Assembly: GCA_023511835.1 (NCBI GenBank)
Contig: JAIMAT010000014.1
Location: 1 to 33,626, forward strand
Reading direction: 5' to 3'
Length of the DNA: 33,626 nucleotides
Source of the DNA: Bacillota bacterium
GTDB lineage: Bacteria; Bacillota; Sulfobacillia; JAIMAT01
A program made the translations under genes and the position numbers. Below are positions 14,662 through 23,453 of this stretch, one piece after another. The notes beneath the pieces were generated by a model that saw nothing but the letters and a program-made list of their open reading frames with translations, searched no databases and was not told where the DNA came from. The stretch's first letter is position 1. Every line of letters starts with the position of its first letter.

Positions 14662-14737
14662 GCGAGAGTAGTTCAGTTGGTAGAACATCGGCTTCCCAAG
14701 CCGAGGGTCGCGGGTTCGAGTCCCGTCTCTCGCTCCA
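14662..14737 (+). tRNA. tRNA-Gly (anticodon CCC)
   Basis: 76 nt with encoded CCA. Acceptor GCGAGAG/CTCTCGC pairs completely; D stem GTTC/GAAC; anticodon stem TCGGC/GCCGA around loop TTCCCAA, anticodon CCC reading GGG; T arm with GTTCGAGTC. The GTAGTTCAGTTGGTAGAAC D region is typical of bacterial tRNA-Gly. GGG codons are common in such GC-rich genomes. Confidence 0.97.
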
Positions 14738-14863
14738 GAATTGAAAGGTTTGCAGGCGTTTCCTCCGGGCGTCGTCCGGCGACAGGCCTCCTGTCACCGG
14801 ACAGCTTCTTGTCAGGGCGACTTGCCCGGCGCACCCGCGCCCGGCGGTCCGACGGCCAACGAC

Positions 14864-14939
14864 GCTGGAGTAGCTCAGCCGGCAGAGCAGCGGTTTCGTA
14901 AACCGCAGGCCGTGGGTTCGAGTCCCACCTCCAGCTCCA
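14864..14939 (+). tRNA. tRNA-Thr (anticodon CGT)
   Basis: 76 nt with encoded CCA. Acceptor GCTGGAG/CTCCAGC, D stem GCTC/GAGC, anticodon stem GCGGT/ACCGC, loop TTCGTAA giving CGT (reads ACG), T stem GTGGG/CCCAC with TTCGAGT. It lies 126 bp after tRNA-Gly and may share its promoter; the spacer has a GACAGG/CCTGTC mini-hairpin but no clear promoter of its own. Confidence 0.97.
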
Positions 14940-14962
14940 CCTTTTCGAGCCCTTTCCTACCC

Positions 14963-14993
14963 AGGCCCCGGGCGAAGGTCCGGGGCCTTCGCC
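14963..14993. terminator. Mutually exclusive terminator-like hairpins between tRNA-Thr and a convergent gene
   Basis: AGGCCCCGG (14963-14971) pairs with CCGGGGCCT (14980-14988); alternatively GGCGAAGG (14971-14978) pairs with CCTTCGCC (14986-14993). The two share sequence and cannot form together. They lie between a plus-strand tRNA and a minus-strand gene end, so a bidirectional terminator is the simplest reading. T runs are weak on both sides. Confidence 0.5.
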
Positions 14994-15027
14994 TCTCCCG
15001 GAAAGAAAGGCCGGCGGCGGTCGCCAG

Positions 15028-16614
15028 CTACCCCGCCCCGGCGGCCGCCAGGCGGGCCCGCGCGCCGGGCGGCACCTCCAGCAGCCAGACGCCGCCGGAG
15101 TCGTAGAGTCGCCTTGCCCCGGCCGCCTCCAGCCGCGCCAGTAGGCGCCGCTCGCCGGCCGTGTCGATGCCGGCGAAGGCGAGGTCCGGGGCCGCGAAGA
15201 CGTAGAGCGGCACGCCCTCGGGCAGCGCGGCGACGAAGCGCCGGAAGTCGGTGTAGGGCCAGGAGCCGCTGAAGCGCCGCCAGGCCAGCCAGGAGACGGT
15301 GCCGTTCTCGCCGTAGAGCGCCGCCTCCGGCGGGATGAGGGCGGTCGCCCGGCGCAGGTCGGCCTCGGCGGCCGGCGGCCGGAGCCGCCAGGCCTCGTTG
15401 GGCAGGGTGGCTCCGAGGAGCCACCGCGCCGAGAGGAGCAGCACCGCCAGGGAGAGGAGGCCGGCCGGCGGGGGCAGGCGGCGGAGAAGCGCCCGGCCGG
15501 GCACCGCGGGGCGCCCTTGGCGGAGGCCGGCGCCGGCGGCGCGGAGGCGCGCCAGCGCGTCGACGGTCGCCAACAGCAGCCCGGGCGCCGCCCAGAGCGC
15601 GTACTGGTCGTAGGGGAGCGTCAGCGCCGGCTGGTCGGCCAGGCTGTCGGCCGCCATCGCCGCCAGCCCGGAGAGCGCGGAGAGCGGGGCCAGGAGCGGA
15701 AGGTAGGCCAGAGGCTCCAGCATCGCCCGCCAGTAGTCCGGGTGCGCGGCCACGCGCCGCGCCACCAGGAGCGGGTGGTGCAGGATCGAGAGGAGGACGG
15801 CCGGCAGAGAGCCGCCCAGCGAGGCGTAGTCGGTCGCCACGTTCAGGTTCCGCCCGCCCAGCAGCGCCGTGGCCGCCCACTCGTCGCCGGCCAGAAAGAG
15901 CGCGCCCAACCCCAGCGCCCAGAGCCCGTGCCAAAGGAGCAGACGGCGCTCCGGGGCGGCGCGGGCGAGGAGCCCCTTGCCCAGGAGGCCGAGCCCGTAG
16001 GCCGCCACCGGCACCGCCGCCTGGTTCTTGGTCAGAAGAGCCACCAGCAGCGCCGCCAGCCAGGGCGCCTCGCGCCTGCGCTCCCAGGGCGCCTCGCGCC
16101 TGCGCCGCTCCAGGACCGCGGCCCAGGCCAGCGCCGCCGCGCCCACGGGATCGGGGTGCCAGTCGAGGATGTGCGTCCCCAGCACCGACGGGTAGGCGGC
16201 GGCGACGGCGAGGAGGAGGAACGACGTCACCGTGCCGAGCCCGCGGTCGTGGGCGTAGACCGCCACCGCCGCGGCCAGCAGCGCGCTGGCCGCCGCCTGG
16301 GCGGCCAGCGGGAAGAGAGGCCCGGCCAGCCGCGTCAGGAAGCCCAGCGGGAAGAGGATCCACTGCTCGGCGTCGGCCAGGTTCGGCTGCGAGGTGAAGA
16401 AGTTGTACGCGTCGGGCAGGCCGTGCGAGACCAGCCACATGGCCTGGTAGTAGATGCCCGCGTCGTAGGCGGTGAGCAGCCAGTGGCGGTACTGCCAGAG
16501 CTTGACCGCCGTCGCGGCGACGAAGAGGAGTCCCGTCGCCGCCGCCAGGAGGACCTTCCACGGCAACCTCCAGCCTCCGGCCGGGCGCCGGTCGCACGCT
16601 CCCCCAGAGGCCAT
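15028..16614 (-). CDS. DUF2079 family polytopic membrane protein
   Basis: 528 aa from ATG 16614 (MASGGACDRRPAGGW), preceded by GGGGGTGG; the open frame upstream is not coding-like. Many hydrophobic helices alternate with short loops, and the first long loop has the family's DxGIxxQxxW-type segment (TAYDAGIYYQAMWLVSHG) followed by ILDWHPDPVGAAAL and YDQYALWAAPGLLLA. DUF2079 proteins resemble GT-C fold glycosyltransferases with the acidic/aromatic first loop near an active site, but their substrates are not established. The soluble C-terminus (GENGTVSWLAWRRFSG ... YDSGGVWLLEV) fits the family. A 24-bp tandem duplication in the gene gives a REAPWERRREAPW repeat. Transcribed toward the tRNAs. Confidence 0.82.
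   Translation of the reverse strand: MASGGACDRRPAGGWRLPWKVLLAAATGLLFVAATAVKLWQYRHWLLTAYDAGIYYQAMWLVSHGLPDAYNFFTSQPNLADAEQWILFPLGFLTRLAGPLFPLAAQAAASALLAAAVAVYAHDRGLGTVTSFLLLAVAAAYPSVLGTHILDWHPDPVGAAALAWAAVLERRRREAPWERRREAPWLAALLVALLTKNQAAVPVAAYGLGLLGKGLLARAAPERRLLLWHGLWALGLGALFLAGDEWAATALLGGRNLNVATDYASLGGSLPAVLLSILHHPLLVARRVAAHPDYWRAMLEPLAYLPLLAPLSALSGLAAMAADSLADQPALTLPYDQYALWAAPGLLLATVDALARLRAAGAGLRQGRPAVPGRALLRRLPPPAGLLSLAVLLLSARWLLGATLPNEAWRLRPPAAEADLRRATALIPPEAALYGENGTVSWLAWRRFSGSWPYTDFRRFVAALPEGVPLYVFAAPDLAFAGIDTAGERRLLARLEAAGARRLYDSGGVWLLEVPPGARARLAAAGAG
16061..16104. repeat. Short tandem duplication within the DUF2079 gene
   Basis: A 24-bp unit beginning CAGGGCGCCTCGCGCCTGCG (16061-16084) is repeated for 20 bp directly after (16085-16104). 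The reading frame is kept and the protein gains a repeated RREAPWE stretch in a cytoplasmic-looking loop. Confidence 0.8.
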
Positions 16615-16702
16615 GCGCGCCACCCCCGGTTCCGTCGTGCCCCTTTCCACGTCGGGGGCGGGTCGCCCTTCCTTCCGCGGGCGAACCCTTTGACGATCTA
16701 GA

Positions 16703-16708
16703 TATAAT
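16703..16708 (+). promoter_or_regulatory. Probable -10 box of the MFS gene
   Basis: A perfect TATAAT ends 94 bp before the chosen start codon. No -35 box is found at 16-18 bp; the tempting TTGACG at 16690-16695 is only 7 bp away. It overlaps the 8-bp palindrome ATCTAGAT (16696-16703). The promoter call rests on the -10 and the gap between divergent genes. Confidence 0.45.
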
Positions 16709-16724
16709 GGCTCCGGTGGCCATC

Positions 16725-16760
16725 GCCCGGCGGAGCGCCGGGCCCGGTCACCCGCTTTTT
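16725..16760 (+). promoter_or_regulatory. Leader hairpin followed by a T run upstream of the MFS gene
   Basis: GCCCGGCG (16725-16732) and CGCCGGGC (16736-16743) form a strong 8-bp stem with a 3-nt loop; 12 bases later comes TTTTT (16756-16760). It lies in the transcribed leader, 43 bp or more before the start codon. It could slow or partly stop transcription, although the T run is further from the stem than in a normal intrinsic terminator. Confidence 0.35.
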
Positions 16761-16802
16761 CCCGGCTCGCACCGGAAAGAGAAGGCAAGGGAGGGACGCC
16801 CG

Positions 16803-18581
16803 TTGGCAGGAACCGTCGGACCGGCAGCACGGCGAGGGCCGCTCGGGGGTGTGGCCTACAAGTGGGTGGCCCTCTCCAACACCACGCTGGGCGTGTTGAT
16901 GGCCAGCATCAACGCGACCATCGTGATGATCTCGCTGCCCATGATCTTCCGGGGGATCGGCGTCAATCCCCTGGCGCCCGGCCAGACGGGGATGCTGCTC
17001 TGGGTGCTGATGGGCTACCAGCTGGCGACCACCATCCTCCTCGTCACCTTCGGGCGCATCTCCGACGGCTACGGGCGGGTCCGCCTCTACAACCTGGGCT
17101 TCGTCCTCTTCACGCTGGGCTCGATCCTGGCCTCGCTCACCTGGGGCAGGGGCGCGGCCGGCGAGATCCAGCTGATCGCCTTCCGCATGATCCAGGGCAT
17201 CGGCGGCGCCTTTCTCTTTGCCAACAGCGCCGCCATCCTGACCGACGCCTTCCCTCCGCAGCAGCGCGGCTTCGCCCTGGGCGTCAACCAGATCGCCGGC
17301 ACCGTCGGCTCCATCGCCGGCCTGGTGCTGGGCGGCGTGCTGGCGGCGGTCAACTGGCGCTGGGTCTTCCTGGTCAGCGTGCCCATCGGGCTGGCCGGCA
17401 CGGTCTGGGCCTACCTGGCGCTGCGTGAGATCGGCGAACGGCGGCCGCAGCCGCTGGACCTCTGGGGCAACCTCACCTTCGGCCTCGGCCTGACGGCCCT
17501 CCTGGTGGGGCTCACCTACGGGCTGATGCCGTACGGCGGGGCGGCCATGGGCTGGGGGAACCCGTGGATCCGGGCGGCCCTCGTCCTGGGGGCGCTGCTG
17601 CTGGCGCTCTTCGTCTGGATCGAGGGGCGCGTCCCCTACCCCATGTTCCGCCTCGGCCTCTTCCGCAACCGCGCCTTCGCCGCGGGGAACGTGTCGGGCT
17701 TCCTGGCCTCGCTGGCGCGCGGCGGGCTCCAGTTCATGCTGATCATCTGGCTGCAGGGGGTCTGGCTGCCGCTGCACGGCGTCCCCTTCGACCAGACGCC
17801 GCTCCAGGCCGGCATCGACACCGTCCCCATGATGGTGGGCTTCGTGGCGGCGGGGCCGCTGAGCGGCGCGCTCTCCGACCGCTACGGGGCGCGCCCCTTC
17901 GCCACCGGCGGCATGCTGCTCAGCGCGCTGGGCTTCGCCCTGCTGACCAGGCTGCCGGCGGACTTCTCCTACCCGCTCTTCGCCTTCTACATCTTCCTGC
18001 TGGGCGTGGGCATGGGGCTTTTCGCCTCGCCCAACTCGAGTTCGATCATGAACGCCGTGCCGCCCGAGCACCGGGGCGTCGCCTCGGGTATGCGCGCCAC
18101 CTTCCAGAACGCGGGCCAGATGATGAGCATGGCGGTCTTCTTCACCATCGTCATCGCCGGCCTCGGCCGCCAGCTGCCGGCCGCGATGGCCGCGGGGCTG
18201 CGGCCGCTCCACCTGGCGCCGGCGCTGGCCGGAGAGCTGGAGCACATCCCGCCGCTGGCGGCGCTCTTCTCCGCCATCCTCGGTTACAACCCGCTGGGCA
18301 TGTTGCTCCCGGCGGCGCTCCTGCACGCCCTGCCCGGCGACGTGGTGCGGACGCTCCTGAGCGAGCGCTTCTTCGCGCGCCTGGTGGCGGCGCCCTTCCT
18401 GGGCAGCCTGCGCGCCGCCTTCGCCATCTCCGTGGGCCTCTCGCTGGTGGCCGCGGTCGCCTCGCTGCTGCGCGGGCAACGCTACGTCTGGGAGGAAGAG
18501 GCCTCGCCGACCCGGCCCGCCGCCCTCTCCGGCGCGGCGCCGGCGCCGGAGGCGCTGGGCGGCGAGCGGAGCGCGCCCTGA
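16803..18581 (+). CDS. MFS multidrug-type exporter (DHA2, 14-helix family)
   Basis: 592 aa from TTG 16803, which has GGGAGG eight bases upstream; the frame remains open to 16707 but that part holds the leader hairpin. Proton-driven efflux permease of the inner membrane. Helix 1 motif NTTLGVLMASINATIVMISLPMIF (the D/N-x-T-I-V-N/M-x-x-L-P type of DHA2), motif A-like GRISDGYGRVRLYNLG, RMIQGIGGAFLFANSAAILTDAFPP, the motif C-like GVNQIAGTVGSIAGLVLGGVLA, and WRWVFLVSVPIGL are all present. Later NSSSIMNAVPPEHRGVASGMRATFQNAGQMMSMAVFF is typical of EmrB/QacA relatives. The substrate cannot be told. C-terminal ~30 residues are Ala/Pro-rich. Confidence 0.88.
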   Translation: MAGTVGPAARRGPLGGVAYKWVALSNTTLGVLMASINATIVMISLPMIFRGIGVNPLAPGQTGMLLWVLMGYQLATTILLVTFGRISDGYGRVRLYNLGFVLFTLGSILASLTWGRGAAGEIQLIAFRMIQGIGGAFLFANSAAILTDAFPPQQRGFALGVNQIAGTVGSIAGLVLGGVLAAVNWRWVFLVSVPIGLAGTVWAYLALREIGERRPQPLDLWGNLTFGLGLTALLVGLTYGLMPYGGAAMGWGNPWIRAALVLGALLLALFVWIEGRVPYPMFRLGLFRNRAFAAGNVSGFLASLARGGLQFMLIIWLQGVWLPLHGVPFDQTPLQAGIDTVPMMVGFVAAGPLSGALSDRYGARPFATGGMLLSALGFALLTRLPADFSYPLFAFYIFLLGVGMGLFASPNSSSIMNAVPPEHRGVASGMRATFQNAGQMMSMAVFFTIVIAGLGRQLPAAMAAGLRPLHLAPALAGELEHIPPLAALFSAILGYNPLGMLLPAALLHALPGDVVRTLLSERFFARLVAAPFLGSLRAAFAISVGLSLVAAVASLLRGQRYVWEEEASPTRPAALSGAAPAPEALGGERSAP

Positions 18582-18618
18582 GGGGCGGAGCCGACCGGCG
18601 GGGCGGGCGCGCCGGCAC

Positions 18619-19320
18619 GTGCCGGCACGTGCGCGGAGAAGGGAGGCGGCGGCGACGAGCATTCCGCGAGACGGCCCAGGAAGCGCACCCGAGGCTGGCC
18701 TCCCGCCCGCCGAGCGCCGCCTCCTCGCCTCGCTCCTCGGCCCCGTCCGCTGCCGCCTGCGCTACTGGGAGGCGGAGCCGGAGCCCGGCCGAAAGCTGCC
18801 CGTGGAGCCGCTCCTCGCCGACCTGGCCGGCCTCGCGCCGGGCCTCGAGCTGCGGCGCGAGGAGGATCCCCCGCGGGAGCCCGCCGAGCCGCCGCTCCTC
18901 GGCCGCCCGGAGATCCGCCTGGAGCGGCCCGGGGGCCTTCCGGCCCGCCTCCGCTTCGCCGGCTACCCCGCCGGCTTCGTCCGCCTGGAGCTGGCGGAGG
19001 CGCTGCTGGCGCTGGGCGGGAACGGAGCCGAGCCTTCCGCCGCCGGCGAGGCGGGGGCGCCCGCCGGCGGGGAGACGCCCGTACCGGAGGCCGTGGTCTG
19101 GGTCAGCCCCACCTGCGCCCGCTGCGCCCGCACCGTCCGCCTCGCCCTGGCCGTCGTCCTGGCGCTGCCCCGGGCCCGGCTGACGGTGGTGACGGCCAGC
19201 GAGTTCCCTCGCGAGGCGCGGGCTGCGGGCGTCCAGGCGGTCCCCACCCTCGTCGCCGGCGGCCGGCGCTGGAGCGAGCCGCCCGCGCCGGCCGAGCTCT
19301 GGGCGGCGCTGGCGGGGTAG
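18619..19320 (+). CDS. Two-domain thioredoxin-fold protein resembling AhpF N-terminal domain / protein disulfide oxidoreductase
   Basis: 233 aa if the GTG at 18619 is used; no ribosome site supports it, but GGGAGG at about 18641 would suit a start near residue 14, so the true N-terminus may be shorter. The second domain (155-233) has an active-site pair WVSPTCARCARTV (Cys166, Cys169) and the cis-proline VPTL (208-211), as in AhpF N-terminal domains and archaeal PDOs. The first domain keeps the late AhpF/PDO pattern FAGYPAGFVRLELAEALLALGG (like FAGxPxGHEFxSLVxALL) but has no cysteine pair. The linker (135-157) is Gly/Ala/Glu-rich. Likely a cytoplasmic disulfide reductase or oxidoreductase; no partner flavoprotein is nearby. 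Confidence 0.7.
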   Translation: MPARARRREAAATSIPRDGPGSAPEAGLPPAERRLLASLLGPVRCRLRYWEAEPEPGRKLPVEPLLADLAGLAPGLELRREEDPPREPAEPPLLGRPEIRLERPGGLPARLRFAGYPAGFVRLELAEALLALGGNGAEPSAAGEAGAPAGGETPVPEAVVWVSPTCARCARTVRLALAVVLALPRARLTVVTASEFPREARAAGVQAVPTLVAGGRRWSEPPAPAELWAALAG

Positions 19321-19346
19321 CTTCCTGGCCTCCGGGGCGCGCGAAA

Positions 19347-19370
19347 GGGAGGCCCCGCGCGGGGCCTCCC
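19347..19370. terminator. Strong bidirectional terminator hairpin
   Basis: A 24-bp perfect palindromic hairpin (GGGAGGCCCCGC then its complement) sits 26 bp after the thioredoxin-fold gene stop and 47 bp before the convergent M23 gene stop. It is followed by TTCGGCTTTCC on the plus strand and CCCTTTCGC on the minus, weak T tracts, but stem strength and position between convergent genes support termination in both directions. Confidence 0.75.
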
Positions 19371-19417
19371 TTCGGCTTTCCGCCTTCCCGTCCCGACCCC
19401 GGCCGGCCGGGGCGGCC

Positions 19418-20467
19418 CTAGCCGCCCACCACCGTCAACGGGTTGACGAAGCGGCCGTCGACGATCACCTCGAAGTGGATGTGGGGGCCGGTGGCCAGGC
19501 CGGATTCGCCCACCCGCCCGATCACCTGGCCGGCGCTCACCCTCTGGCCGACGGAGACCAGGATGCGGCTCGCGTGGGCGTAGCGGGTGACGACGTTGTT
19601 GTCGTGGCGGATGGCGATGAGACGGCCGTAGCCGCCGTCCCAGCCGGCGTAGATGACCACCCCGGGACCGGCGGCGCGGATGGGGGCGCCGTAGGGGGCG
19701 CCGATGTCCACGCCGGTGTGGAAGTCGCGCGCACGCTGCCCGAAGGGCGAGGTGATGGGGCCCGGGTAGGGCAGGCGCAGGACGAGGCGCGCCGCGCTCG
19801 CCAGGATGCCCGCCGCCGCGGCCGCCAGGGTGCGCCGGCTGCTCTGGACGCTGGCCCGCTGGGCCGAGGCGGCCACGAAGGTGGCGCGCCCGCCGGGGAT
19901 GAGCAGCCGCATGCCCGGCTGGAGCCCGCCGGCCGCGTCGGGGTTGGCCTGGGTGATGGTCTCCACGCTCACCTGGTAGCGCGCCGCCAGGCCGCTGAGC
20001 GTGTCGCCGGGCTGGACCGTCACCACGGCCCCGGCGAAGTTGGGCAGCAGGAGCGTCTGCCCGGGATGGAGGAGCGAGGCCTCGGAGAGGCCGTTGGCCG
20101 CGGCGATGCTGGCCACGTCGCTGCCGACCTTGGCGGCCAGCGACCAGAGCGTGTCGCCGGGCTGGACCACGTACTGGATCAGTTGCGGACGAACCTTCGC
20201 CGGTGCCACGGCAAGGCTCTCTTGCTTGGCCACGCTGCTGGCCTGCGCTGGGACGGGCGAGGGCCGCATCTTCAGGACGCCGGCCAGGGCGCCATCCGTG
20301 GCACTGGCGACGGTTTCGACCGCTCGCGGTGCTGCCGCCGCTTCCGCGGCGTAGGGCGGCTGCAGGTGGATGACCGTGGTGGTGAGGACGCCGACCACGG
20401 CCACGGAAAGCGCAGACTGGGCGATCCGCGCCTTCCAGCCGCCGCCCGAATCGGGCGACCGGAGCAT
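19418..20467 (-). CDS. LysM-LysM-M23 cell wall endopeptidase
   Basis: 349 aa from ATG 20467, with AGGAGG eight bases upstream. Secreted or membrane-anchored peptidoglycan hydrolase. A basic N-terminus and hydrophobic segment [18 protein letters not shown] (18-35) act as signal or anchor. Two LysM domains bind the wall (about 98-142 and 148-191, each with [19 protein letters not shown]). The M23 catalytic domain (about 236-349) has all zinc ligands: HTGVD (His250, Asp254) and GPHIHFE (His329, His331), with the [20 protein letters not shown] block. M23 enzymes cut peptide cross-bridges. It is divergent from walRK, whose regulator controls such hydrolases in Firmicutes; direct control here is inference. 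Confidence 0.93.
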   Translation of the reverse strand: MLRSPDSGGGWKARIAQSALSVAVVGVLTTTVIHLQPPYAAEAAAAPRAVETVASATDGALAGVLKMRPSPVPAQASSVAKQESLAVAPAKVRPQLIQYVVQPGDTLWSLAAKVGSDVASIAAANGLSEASLLHPGQTLLLPNFAGAVVTVQPGDTLSGLAARYQVSVETITQANPDAAGGLQPGMRLLIPGGRATFVAASAQRASVQSSRRTLAAAAAGILASAARLVLRLPYPGPITSPFGQRARDFHTGVDIGAPYGAPIRAAGPGVVIYAGWDGGYGRLIAIRHDNNVVTRYAHASRILVSVGQRVSAGQVIGRVGESGLATGPHIHFEVIVDGRFVNPLTVVGG

Positions 20468-20922
20468 GGACGATGCCTCCTGATGGGTGGAGTGGCGCTC
20501 TCTGCTGCCTGGATCCCTTCCTCCTCCTGGCGGCCGATGATCCCGCTCCGGTTCCGGCTCCGCGGGACGCAGGGAGATCACATTTCCAGTTACTAGGCGA
20601 ACCCCCTCGACCGCACGGGACCTACTATTTGACATGTCCCGCCGTTTCCCTGCCGGACGGTAGACAGCCCGACGGACCGCCCCCGGCCCCGGCCGGGCGG
20701 GCGCCTCCTCCGCCTCGCGCGCCGTCTCCGCGCGCACGAGCGCTCCCTCGGCCATCCTCTCCGCACCTCCTCCGCGCCGCTGGCAGCGGGTTGACTAAGC
20801 CTATGCGGCGGCGGGTCGAGCCGCACGCGGCCGCGCGCGGCAATGCCTGGAAGAGGTCCCGGGCGGCCGGGCGCGCTTCCGGCAGGAAGGAAGCCGCCTC
20901 CGGGCGAAGGAGGCCGGCGGAG
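20468..20922. other. Divergent intergenic region between the M23 peptidase and walR genes
   Basis: 455 bp without a convincing gene; it must hold both promoters. Plus-strand TTGACA (20629-20634) and TTGACT (20791-20796) lack a good -10 at 16-18 bp. The GACATGTC palindrome is at 20631-20638. No WalR direct repeat (TGTWAH-N5-TGTWAH) is obvious. Open frames in it are high-GC artefacts. Confidence 0.5.
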
Positions 20923-21638
<716 letters not shown>

Positions 21639-21642
<4 letters not shown>

Positions 21643-23453
21643 GCATGCGCCCGCCCTGGGGGGAGCGGCTCCGCCGGCTCGGCGACTCGCTCCAGGTCCG
21701 CATGGTGGTCGTCTTCCTGGCGCTGATCGCGCTCTCCATGCTCTTCATCAGCGCCTACCTGCTGCGCACGCTGGAGAGCTACACCATCGACGCCTACGAG
21801 CGGCGCCTCGACGGCACGGCCGAGACGCTGGCCCGCCTGGCGGCGCCCGCCCTGGCCGCGGGGCGGCCGGAGGCGCTGGACGCCCTCCTGGCCCAGTGGC
21901 AGGAGCGGGGGCTGGAGATGGCGGTGGTCGACCGCGGCGGGCGGGTGGTCTCGGCCAGCTCGCCGGCGCCCTCCGGGGCGGAGGCGGGGACGAGCCTGGG
22001 GGGCGCGCCGGAGGTCCACGAGGCGCTGGCCGGGCGGCCCGTGACGCGCATCCACCTCGACCCCGAGAGCGGGACGCGCAAGGTCTACGTCGCCTGGCCG
22101 CTGCCCGGCGGCGGGCGCCAGCCGCCGGGCGCCGTCTACCTGACGGGCTCGCTGGGCGACGTGGACGCCACCCTGGGGCGGGTGCGGGCGGCGCTGATGT
22201 GGGCCAGCGGGCTGGCGGCGGCGCTGGCGGCGCTGGTCAGCGCCCTCCTGGCGCGGCCCATCACCGGGCCCATCCGCGAGCTGACCGCCCACGCCAGCCG
22301 CCTGGCGCGCGGCCACTTCGGCGAGCGCATCCAGGTCCGCTCGCGCGACGAGGTGGGCCAGCTGGCCGAGGCCTTCAACCGCATGGCCGAGCAGCTGGCG
22401 GCCAGCATGGAGGAGCTGGCCCGGCAGAAGGAGCAGGCCGAGGCGATCCTCAGCCACATGGCGGACGGCGTGGTCGTCCTGGACCGGCGGGGGCGGACGC
22501 TGCTGGTCAACCCGGCGGCGGCGGAGGCGCTGGGCGGCCGGAGCGCTGCCGAGGCGCTGGAGGAGGTGCTGGCGCGGCGCGACGGCCCCGGCGGGGCCGG
22601 GAGCGGCCTGGTGGAGCTGGGCGCGCGCCAGTACGAGGCGCGCCTGGCCGTGCTGCGCGGGCCGGGCGGGCAGCCGGGCGGCGTGGTGGCGGTGCTCCAC
22701 GACGTCACCGAGCGGCAGCGCCTGGACACCATGCGCAAGGAGTTCGTGGCCAACGCCTCGCACGAGCTGAAGACGCCGCTGACCGCCATCAAGAGTTACG
22801 TGGAGACGCTCTTGGACGGCGCCTGGGAGAACCCGCGGGTGGCGCCCCGCTTCCTCGGGGTGGTGCACGAGGAGACGGAGCGCATGATCCGGCTGGTCAA
22901 CGACCTCCTGGACCTCTCCCAGCTGGAGGCGGGCGCGCCGCTGGGGCCGGCCGAGCGGGTCGAGGCCGAGGACCTGCTGGCCGCCGTCCGGCAGCGCTTC
23001 CTGCCGCTGGCGCGCTCGCGCGGGATCGCGCTGGAGGTGCGCGACGAGGGCGCCCCGCCGGTCCTGGCCAACCCCGACCGCCTGGAACAGGTGCTGGCCA
23101 ACCTGGTCGAGAACGCGCTCAACTACACGCCCGGGGGCGGGCGCGTGGAGGTGGTGGCCGCCGCCGCCGGCGAGGGCGAGGCGGCCGCGCGGCTCCGCCT
23201 GGAGGTGCGCGACACGGGCGCGGGCATCCCCGAGAAGGACCTGCCGCGGGTCTTCGACCGCTTCTACCGGGTGGACAAGGCGCGCTCGCGCCGCATGGGC
23301 GGGACGGGCCTGGGGCTGGCCATCGTGCGCGAGATCGTGGAGGGCTACGGCGGCCGGGTGGCCATCCGGAGCCGCGTGGGGGCGGGGACGACGGTGGAGG
23401 TGGAGCTGCCGGCCGCCGCCCGCACCCCCCGGGGGGAGGAAGCGCCGCGGTGA
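21639..23453 (+). CDS. walK: WalK (YycG), sensor histidine kinase
   Basis: 604 aa; GTG 21639 overlaps the walR stop, with ATG 21645 as an alternative. Membrane sensor that phosphorylates WalR. Order: TM1 (about 21-42), extracytoplasmic domain (about 45-182, WalK-like with AETLARLAAPALAAGRPEALDALLAQW), TM2 (186-204), HAMP (205-258), PAS (about 265-356, SHMADGVVVLDRRGRTLLVNPAA), HisKA with His375 in FVANASHELKTPLTAIKSYVETL, and HATPase with N box NLVENALNYTP, G1 DTGAGIPEKDLPRVFDRFYRVD and G2 GGTGLGLAIVREIVEGYGG. All catalytic blocks are intact. The retained PAS domain matches low-GC Firmicutes WalK. Confidence 0.95.

Noticed and set aside
14738-14863. Third small RNA or tRNA between tRNA-Gly and tRNA-Thr
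   Set aside because: The GACAGG/CCTGTC mini-hairpin does not extend into a cloverleaf or a known RNA fold.
16690-16708. TTGACG and TATAAT as a complete promoter for the MFS gene
   Set aside because: The boxes are only 7 bp apart, far too close for a sigma-70-type promoter; only the -10 box is kept as a feature.
20468-20700. c-di-AMP (ydaO) riboswitch upstream of the M23 peptidase gene
   Set aside because: Such riboswitches often precede wall hydrolase genes, but the conserved blocks are not recognisable here on the minus strand.
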